Source: Goniomonas avonlea
Lineage: Eukaryota > Cryptophyceae > Goniomonadida > Goniomonadaceae
DNA: 12,510 nt
Reading direction: 5' to 3'
Assembly: GCA_003573635.1 (NCBI GenBank)
Contig: QUTJ01031531.1
Coordinates: 1 to 12,510, forward strand
The notes under the pieces are model-generated. The model searched no databases. It had not been told where the DNA came from and worked only from the letters and a program-made list of their open reading frames with translations. The translations under genes and the position numbers were made by a program. Positions 7,049-12,510 of this stretch are shown here, in pieces. Numbering within the stretch: position 1 is the stretch's first letter; each line of letters opens with the position of its first letter.

Positions 7049-7837
7049 GTAATTTTTTTGTTTGCTATGTCGGGGTCACCTTCACCTGTGTGTGTTTCCC
7101 TTGTTGCTACTTGGTTGCTACAGGAGTTTGTCTCATCAAAGTTAGAGTGACACTACTTGCTAACGTATATACTCGTGTGCCACGCGTTGAAACTTGGAGT
7201 CAAAACTTGGAGAAGTTTGACGCACTGCATTCTGGGTTGCTTTGGTTTTTTTTTGTTCGAGCCACCCTTCTGCACCGTTACTTGTCCTTTTATTATCAAG
7301 TCAGCTTTGACTCAATGGCACTATCTCTTCGTTTTGCAGGTTTCACTTTGCAGGTTTCAGCCATCCAGCTTCTTGCCTTGGCTTCGATTTGCAGCCCTGG
7401 TCCGATCCAATGCCGAGGGCTCTGGCTACTGGCCGACCACACCGGACCAACTCGAGGCTGCAGAAGGCCCCTGAGATCGGCGGAGTGCTTCAACGTGCAC
7501 TCTGACCCGCTAGGCTTGGCCAGCTTGGCCAGCTTGATGCTGTGTCCCAACCTGTCCCGAACGCGGCGGCAAGACACTTTCCGGTTCCGCACGTCTCGGG
7601 CAGTGCGCGACGTGTCCCTTTGTCACTCACGACGAGTGCTTGCGCACAGGAGGGGCCGAGCCCTTCTGTCATCGTGCGGCCTCATTGTCTGCGACTACTG
7701 CATTGGTTTGGGCAAGGAGACCAAGATCGGCCTGATGCTGGCACCCTTTCGCCCATCGCCCAAGAACCTACCATCGTCGGAGCGTCAGCACGCTACGCGC
7801 TGCGCCTGTCTCCGTCAGCCTGTCTCCGTCGGTCGCG
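7049..7837 (+). other. Unresolved: intron and 3' part of upstream gene, or 5' part of retroelement
   Basis: The frame is open through this stretch and on to 7980, but with T-runs and Cys/Phe-rich translation typical of intron sequence (7050-7350). Acceptor-like sites end at about 7123 (GCTACAG), 7340 and 7354 (TTTGCAG). From about 7360 the DNA becomes GC-rich and more coding-like; one frame reads F-A-A-L-V-R-S-N-A-E-G-S-G-Y-W. I cannot place the end of the FVSHAW gene or the 5' end of the retrotransposon. A Cys-containing stretch near 7600-7720 is not a clean zinc-knuckle pattern. Confidence 0.4.
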
Positions 7838-8250
7838 CCTCTGAGGTGGAGAAGATCTTCCACCCAGGTGACTGGCCTATTGGGTTCGATGCCAATACAA
7901 GAAACCAAGATCGCATTGAGAAACTTTTCGCCTCTTACACACCACACCGCCTGGTCATGCAAGAGGACGGTTTACCCTGACACGACCGTGGAGCATGACT
8001 AAGGTCATAGCTTGCCTGGAGGCCGTGCGAGCGTTCCATCTCAACGGCCCCCTCGCCGAGGATGCCTACAAGGCAAACAGGATCGCGGCCGCTACATGCA
8101 TAGCCGCCGCAATCACGCACATCCGCCTCATCGAGAAGGAGTATGGATGGCCCCTTGTGTTGTACTACCTCATCCTCTTCCGCTACACAGCATTAGGTAC
8201 GGGTGGAAGTATGACTATTGGTGACAACCGACTCCCAATGATCACGCCGC
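7838..8250 (+). pseudogene. Gag-like N-terminal part of the YR retrotransposon
   Basis: One frame to 7980 reads V-E-K-I-F-H-P-G-D-W and then R-N-Q-D-R-I-E-K-L-F. After a frame change near 7970 a second reads A-C-L-E-A-V-R-A-F-H, then I-R-L-I-E-K-E-Y-G-W-P-L-V-L-Y-Y and L-F-R. The pattern of I-x-x-L-x-x-E-Y-x-W-x-x-V-x-x-Y followed by F-R is one I associate with the region upstream of reverse transcriptase in YR retrotransposons. Its position just before the RT supports this. The exact start is unknown. Confidence 0.5.
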
Positions 8251-8395
8251 ATCGACCGTGTTAACGGTTCATCGCTTCGCACGAGTGGTCCAGACCCCCC
8301 TTTCTCCGCACAGCGTGAATTCAAGCGAGTCCCGCTGAGCACGGGCAAGTGGGAGGGCCCACTATTGTATTATCCGCTTGTTCTCACCCCTATGT

Positions 8396-9170
8396 AGTAT
8401 GCACTCCATTGACAAACCCAGAGACGATGGGATGGTCAAGTGGAGGCTTGTCTTCAACTGCAAATGCTCAAGGCACAACGAGTCGTGCAAGCCTGCCACA
8501 TCCTTTACTGCGAAGTGGCCGGGGCGACACCATCGCGATCACCACGCCGTCGTCTGTCCAGTGTAAAACAGACGAGCCTGACGCCTTCCTGACGCAGTAT
8601 CCGTCATCAATCCAGATGAGGGTTTCGCTTGGAGGCACACCTCCGTTGTTTTTGGTATGACCGACGGCGTGCATGTTCAGTGTGTGTGCTCGTCGGACGT
8701 CACACGCATGCGACGAGAGGGCTGGGGAGATCACCTGGCAGAAGAGGGGCTGGTCGCACCGCCAGTACAGACAGTCATCATGATGGACGACTACTCGGAG
8801 TCGTCGGACAACAGGTGACCCCTTCGAGCCGGCCCACACCCAGCTCCGCCACCTTACAGGATTGCTCGACCGTCTCGGAGTAGGATGGCAGAACGAGGCA
8901 GAGAAGACCCTCGCGGACGTCGGTCTGTCGTTCAAAGGCGTTCGCATTGATCCAAGGACCAATCTTGCCTCAATCCCATCAATCAAACTCAACAGTAGGA
9001 TCGAGTGAGCCGCGCACTCCTCGCGCAAGCCGCGACCTCAGCAAGCTGTGACCTCGGACGACATCGTGCTAGCACGCGACGTCGCCAAGTTTGCCGGCTG
9101 TGTGAACTATGCAGCCACATACTCGTGCGGCGGGAAGGCGCACATTTACAGTTTTATATGAGTCCTCTAC
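8396..9170 (+). pseudogene. Reverse transcriptase domain, frameshifted
   Basis: The start reads I-D-K-P-R-D-D-G-M-V-K-W-R-L-V-F-N-C (frame 2 of the window). Motif A follows in frame 3 at about 8560-8657: C-K-T-D-E-P-D-A-F-L, then P-P-L-F-L. Motif C is in frame 2: V-I-M-M-D-D-Y at 8774-8794, whose D-D pair would bind catalytic metal. The thumb-like part returns to frame 3: L-L-D-R-L-G, then L-S-F-K-G-V-R-I-D-P, and D-V-A-K-F-A-G-C-V-N-Y to about 9150. At least three frame changes and stops at 8658 and 8816 show it is inactive. Between 8460 and 8556 the fingers/palm link is poorly conserved. Confidence 0.75.
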
Positions 9171-9962
9171 CCAAGACTCATTTCGGGCAGGATCGAAGGA
9201 ATATGGGGCGACCCATTCACCACCATCCCCTCGAACCGCTTCGTCACTTGCAAGCACACGGTGAATGTCATCCCCTACGAGAGCATGGACAGCCTCAGAC
9301 GTCATTCATCTTACACAGCAGGCCAAGGACGATCTGCAGTGGTGGATTGACCACGCGCATGAATGCAACGTCACCCGCATGTATTTAGATTGCCCCTCTA
9401 AGGGCATCTGGTGTCCATGGCGCATTCTTGAGTGAATGAGGAGGGCACTGAGTCGCACAAGGCGATGAACGCGACCAGCACGACCGCGCACAGTGTTCCG
9501 GTCATCACAACAGGCGCATCAGGAGTCGTCATCGGCGGTTTCTTCAAAGAGGAGTCCTTCACGGGCTACCACACATCTCGGTCGGCGAAGCACAGGCAGC
9601 ACAGGCAGCGCTCACCACTTCGCCGATTTGGCCCTATGCTCATCGCCGGTCGCAACAGAGATGCAGGTGCTGTTCCGCATTGACAACACACAAGCGGTAG
9701 CCGCGTTCAACAAAGAGTGTTCACCCAACCCGCTTCTCGACGCAGTTGCCGGCGAGTTCATCGAGCTCGCAGTCAGGTTTGGCCTTGACTGCGCATGCAT
9801 CCACATTGCAGGCGAGGTCAACGAGCGCGCGGACGCACTATCGCGCCGCCACATCCAGCCATCATCGGCGGATTACTCGTTTTACCACCGCGAGTGGCTC
9901 TCGCAGCTTCTCGGAGTCACACACGACGCCGAGGCATTCACGGATGGGTCTCAACGCGCGAA

Positions 9963-9997
9963 CCAAACACCGATTTGGCTTCCACATCGGTGTTTGG
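9963..9997. repeat. Perfect 12-bp inverted repeat with 11-nt loop
   Basis: CCAAACACCGAT (9963-9974) pairs with ATCGGTGTTTGG (9986-9997). It lies between RNase H and the recombinase in the dead retroelement. No poly-T follows, so it is not a classical terminator. Confidence 0.85.
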
Positions 9998-10102
9998 CTT
10001 CGATGAACCGCGAGCCGGTTGGTCATGGTTTATCAATCCAGATTTCCAGAAGCTCGAACCCCTCATCGACCATTTGGTCAACAATCGCGATGCAGCGTAC
10101 AA

Positions 10103-10170
10103 GGCGACACTGATTTGGCCCTGCCTTGGCACTCAAGGCAACACTGATTTGGCCCCGCCTTGGCACGCAA
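10103..10170. repeat. 34-bp tandem duplication
   Basis: Two adjacent 34-bp copies differing at three positions, each containing ACACTGATTTGGCCC and CCTTGGCAC. Because 34 is not a multiple of 3, the duplication itself changes the reading frame of the element. Confidence 0.9.
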
Positions 10171-10260
10171 GCCGAGACGTACCAACGCTCGCGCCTCGAC
10201 GTGTGCCGTTTGCGCCGCCGACAAGTTCGTAAACGGACGTTTCGTCCATGGCGAGCCAGG

Positions 10261-10293
10261 CGATCCCAAACCGATCCCAAACCGATCCCACCC
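10261..10293. repeat. Three 11-bp tandem units
   Basis: CGATCCCAAAC occurs at 10261 and 10272, then CGATCCCACCC at 10283. The unit length is not a multiple of 3, so unit gain or loss shifts the frame. Confidence 0.9.
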
Positions 10294-10398
10294 CCGTTGA
10301 GAGAGATCGGCTGGGTCGAGAGCAAGGAGGGAGGACCTCGGTATCCTGTGGTGCCACTCGCCGCACAGCCAGATGTGCTCAGAGGAGTGATCGGCCAG

Positions 10399-10524
10399 TG
10401 TTCGCGCTGCCAGGATAAGCGCAGACCAGGGATCAACTGTGTGGTCTGCGGCGCAACCAGGTGTCACACTTGCCTCGAGCTCCCCGGCCATGCAGCAGCT
10501 TGCGTCCGCATCTGCAGAGCATGC
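10399..10524 (+). other. Cys/His-rich, zinc-finger-like segment between RNase H and recombinase
   Basis: In the frame open from 10126 to 10617 the spacing is C-x2-C-x9-C-x2-C-x4-C-x2-C-x5-H-x3-C-x3-C-x2-C, from C-S-R-C to C-R-A-C. Nine Cys and a His in about 42 residues suggest two zinc sites of B-box or RING-like type. I do not recognise the exact family. It probably belongs to the N-terminus of the recombinase protein or the C-terminus of the polyprotein. Confidence 0.6.
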
Positions 10525-10529
10525 TCAGT

Positions 10530-11645
10530 CGCCGAGGTGAGGAAGGACTTCGGATCGCACCAGGCGGAGCGCCGGAGTTCCAGAACTTCCTTGCCAAGGC
10601 TGCAAAGAAAGTGTTGACGAGCGACGCAGATTACCGCCGAATCCGTTTGCAACGCGCTTTCACCTTCCATCGCGACGGCATCTATGTCTTCCCCCCTATG
10701 CCGCCAGTGTTGTGGATCATGCACCACATCCTCATAAGCACACCACCATCTGCAACCACATTTCGGCAGCGAAGGGTTGGGCGAAGGCGTGGTGTCGTTG
10801 CTATCCGAACGCCACCAACACGCTTCTCAATCCTCGCATCGAGGAAGCACTTCGCACCGCGGAACTTCGTGGCTACTGGTCGAACGAGGAACGAATCCCC
10901 GTAGACCTCGATCGTATGTATGTATGTACATGAGGTCTGCAGACTGGCTAGAGCAAGAGTACGCGCTAGCCGCGATCGCTTTTTCAGCGACCATGCTCAG
11001 GCGGGCCACCGTCTTAGGCATCCGCTAACACGGCCAGGCGCTCATCGAGAAGGGCGGCGACGACGCCCCTTACGCATCGAGGGCGCACGACGGCAAGCTG
11101 TTCTTCAGGATCACCGGCAAGAGTGAGAAGAACCAATCCATCAACGCGCGCACCTGGCGCTACATCTCCGACGACAGTTGCGTTGGCTTGCCGTTTGCGT
11201 CGTGGTTCGCTCGCCTTGTCTACCGAGAGGGTAAACACCCCGGCTACCTCCTCGCCAGTCCGTCCAGGAGAAATGGATGTGGCGAGAGGTCAAGGGTTTC
11301 CTCGGCCATTACGCCGAGAAAACCGGTCACGATCGCAGCCAGCTAGGCGCACCGTTTTCGTTCCGGACGTTCATGACGCAGATGCTCACCGAAAAGAGTC
11401 ACCTTACCGATGAGCAGCTGCAAGCTTTCGGCTACTGGCGCTCCCAGATCTACAGCATGCGCGACGCTGAGAGCAGGCTGTGCCTGCTGCGAGGCTTCAC
11501 CAGACCTTCGCATGCAGTGGTGCCGCCAGCACTGCGTATACCGCCAGCACCGCGTATAGCGCCCGCGGGTTGCAGCCGCACGCCGGCTCCTACCCCCCCC
11601 GCTGGCGCTAACCCGTTCGCAATTGCTGCACGTAGCTCGCAGTAA
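10530..11645 (+). pseudogene. Tyrosine recombinase of the retrotransposon
   Basis: The core-binding domain (about 10580-10880) reads A-K-K-V-L-T-S-D-A-D-Y-R-R, then in another frame T-T-I-C-N-H-I-S-A-A-K-G-W and N-P-R-I-E-E-A-L-R. The catalytic part has A-T-M-L-R-R-A-T-V-L-G-I-R (about 10990-11025) with a likely catalytic Arg, a Lys-containing F-F-R-I-T-G-K-S-E-K strand, then F-S-F-R-T-F-M-T-Q-M and G-Y-W-R-S-Q-I-Y. The Y in the last motif is the likely nucleophile and the R in F-S-F-R the second catalytic Arg; the usual His of H-x-x-R appears as Phe. Damage: frame changes near 10740, at the GTAT repeat 10914-10928 and near 11270, and an in-frame TAA at 11026. These enzymes integrate the circular cDNA by site-specific recombination. 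The C-terminal frame ends at 11645. Confidence 0.75.
10914..10928. repeat. GTAT microsatellite at a frameshift
   Basis: GTATGTATGTATGTA lies exactly where the recombinase changes frame; the upstream frame ends a few bases later at a TGA. Confidence 0.85.
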
Positions 11646-12133
11646 GAAGCTACACACAGCACTCTCGACTCTCTCATAGTTGCACTCTCGCCAGTCTAGG
11701 CACATCACTGCGCTATGTTTGACTCGTACTTGCTGTTACCAGCGCACTGTCCGACTTTTTCTGTTGTCTGTCGCCGGACTGTTGGGGTCGGGGGAGCCCG
11801 CGACTCTCACCCCTCCCTCAACTAATATACGCGCTTTCTGTCACACCGAGCCATAGTCTAAACTAAGGGGGTCACGTGACTTCGTAACTGGGGGGTCTGT
11901 CCCAGCACGTTATCGAATATGCTATCGTATATCGTTAGAGTACGGCCGTAAACTGCAGCCGCATACGCCGTCTGCTAATCTCACGTACTCGCGATATCAC
12001 GCTAACCTATTCGTTAACAAGCTGCGTGAAGTCACGGAGCTCCCCGACCCTAGCTAGCTCGTGATGATGGTGTGACAACCCCTGCGTGTGTCGGGGCCAC
12101 GGGTAGTCTTTGAGGGTGAAGGGTAGAATCGCA
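11646..12133. other. No gene seen; probable 3' flank of the retrotransposon
   Basis: About 490 bp with no convincing coding frame. It holds C- and G-runs (GGGGGTCACGTGAC at about 11867; GGGGGGTC at 11891) and AT-richer patches such as ATCGTATATCGTTAG. GAGTACG (11937) and CGTACTC (about 11983) form a weak 7-bp inverted pair. Element ends may lie here but could not be defined. Confidence 0.4.
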
Positions 12134-12166
12134 GTTGATGTTGAATGTTGGATGTTGGATGTTGAA
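12134..12166. repeat. GATGTTG-type 7-bp short tandem repeat
   Basis: The sequence is GTTGATGTTGAATGTTGGAT followed by GTTGGATGTTGAA. A related GTTGGATGTTGAAG recurs at about 12214. Confidence 0.8.
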
Positions 12167-12230
12167 GACGTGAGTGTTCCGATGAAGTTGAAGAGTTAGA
12201 CTCGCATGTCGGGGTTGGATGTTGAAGGCT

Positions 12231-12391
12231 AGAGTGTCGTTCGGGTGAGGTTGAGTAAGATTCGCACGAGAGTGTCGTTCGGGTGAGGTTGAAGAGTGAA
12301 GACTCGCACGAGAGTGTCGTTCGGGTGAGGCTGAAGAGTATGACTCGCACGAGAGTGTCGTTCGGGTGAGGTTGAAGAGTCAACTCGCATG
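12231..12391. repeat. Minisatellite, four 38-42 bp units
   Basis: Units start at 12231, 12269, 12311 and 12352, each with AGAGTGTCGTTCGGGTGAGG followed by TTGAAGAGT and CTCGCACG variants. Units differ by short indels. The minus-strand frame through it (12054-12383) is repeat-derived and not a gene. Confidence 0.9.
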
Positions 12392-12431
12392 TTCAGGTCA
12401 CTGTCACCTGTGTGACGTTGACTATGGGTCT

Positions 12432-12510
12432 GGGACTGTCATCCGGGTCACGTTGTGCAAGTGGAGATGGGAGTGTCATCCGGGTCATGGGATGGGACTG
12501 TCATCCGGGT
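12432..12510. repeat. Second minisatellite running off the window
   Basis: GGGACTGTCATCCGGGTCA or GGGAGTGTCATCCGGGTCA begins at 12432, 12469 and 12494, with uneven spacing (37 and 25 bp). The last copy is cut by the window end. Confidence 0.85.

Larger units (their letters stand above)
9328..10190 (+). pseudogene. RNase H domain and downstream spacer of the YR retrotransposon
   Basis: D-L-Q-W-W-I-D-H-A (9328 on) is the usual lead-in. The RNase H start, V-P-V-I-T-T-G-A-S-G-V (about 9495-9527), has Gly at 9513-9515 where the family has the first catalytic Asp (T-D-A-S). In another frame L-F-R-I-D-N-T-Q-A-V-A-A-F (about 9670) and H-I-A-G-E-V-N-E-R-A-D-A-L-S-R-R (9801-9848) give the later acidic residues, including the A-D-A-L-S-R end motif. 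The spacer then has W-F-I-N-P-D-F-Q-K-L and T-L-I-W-P, a segment often found after RNase H in these elements. Confidence 0.75.
7838..11645 (+). mobile_element. Decayed tyrosine-recombinase (DIRS/Ngaro-like) retrotransposon
   Basis: Fragments run in the order gag-like, reverse transcriptase, RNase H, Cys/His-rich segment and tyrosine recombinase, all on the plus strand. This order and the recombinase place it in the YR-retrotransposon group rather than LTR or LINE elements. No protease or DDE integrase was seen. The reading frame changes at many places and there is an in-frame TAA at 11026, so it is a dead copy. Termini were not found; DIRS/Ngaro elements have inverted or split direct repeats rather than LTRs, and I could not pair such repeats here. 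The stated bounds are those of recognisable coding remnants only. Confidence 0.75.

Noticed and set aside
6859-7980. Plus-strand open frame of 373 codons as a single gene
   Set aside because: It appears to be a chance run through an exon of the FVSHAW gene, intron-like sequence with T-runs, and the gag-like part of the retroelement. Its ATG lies in a proposed intron.
8468-9028. Minus-strand open frame of 186 codons
   Set aside because: It lies opposite reverse transcriptase motifs on the plus strand and shows no domain features of its own.
12054-12383. Minus-strand open frame of 109 codons with repeated Ser/Thr-rich peptides
   Set aside because: It is produced by the minisatellite at 12231-12391; unit indels break any stable repeat peptide.
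12231-12391. CRISPR-like array
   Set aside because: Units are directly adjacent with no unique spacers, and the surroundings are eukaryotic.
1-12510. tRNA, rRNA or other structured RNA genes
   Set aside because: I scanned by eye for tRNA-like arms and conserved rRNA words and saw none; a covariance-model search was not possible.

Overview
This window looks like draft genomic DNA (one ambiguous base at 1842) from an intron-bearing unicellular eukaryote, probably an alga or other protist. The evidence is: GT-AG introns that restore frame in a conserved gene (three of them only 45-51 nt); a guanylate-binding-protein (GBP) family GTPase; a bZIP-like protein; a Replitron-type HUH transposase; and a tyrosine-recombinase (DIRS/Ngaro-like) retrotransposon. 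I saw no bacterial gene layout, and I cannot name the species.

Layout. 1-1516: a minus-strand, probably spliced gene of unknown function. It has an acidic, Ser-rich N-terminus, an intron carrying a tandem repeat, and a possible Ala-rich coiled-coil exon at the left edge. 1611-2138: a plus-strand bZIP-like gene, divergent from it across about 100 bp. 2258-3206: a minus-strand decayed HUH endonuclease of Replitron type, with a lost start codon and a frameshift. A 43-bp near-identical direct repeat (1161-1203 and 3251-3293) brackets the bZIP and HUH genes and is the most puzzling structure here. 3294-4121: low-complexity and short-repeat DNA with no convincing gene.

4122-5388: a minus-strand GBP-type GTPase in five exons with all G motifs visible, but seemingly ending just after the G domain. 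It shares a 168-bp intergenic region with a divergent plus-strand gene (5557 to about 7048). That gene has an N-terminal UBC/UEV-like domain lacking a recognisable catalytic Cys, a weak PDZ-like stretch, and a C-terminal domain around an F-V-S-H-A-W motif. The pair could be co-regulated; a GTPase next to a ubiquitin-pathway-like protein suggests, but does not show, a stress or cell-autonomous defence role.

About 7838-11645: a decayed tyrosine-recombinase retrotransposon in the order gag-like, reverse transcriptase, RNase H, Cys/His-rich segment, tyrosine recombinase. Its reading frame changes many times and has at least one in-frame stop. 11646-12510: no gene seen; the right end is minisatellite DNA.
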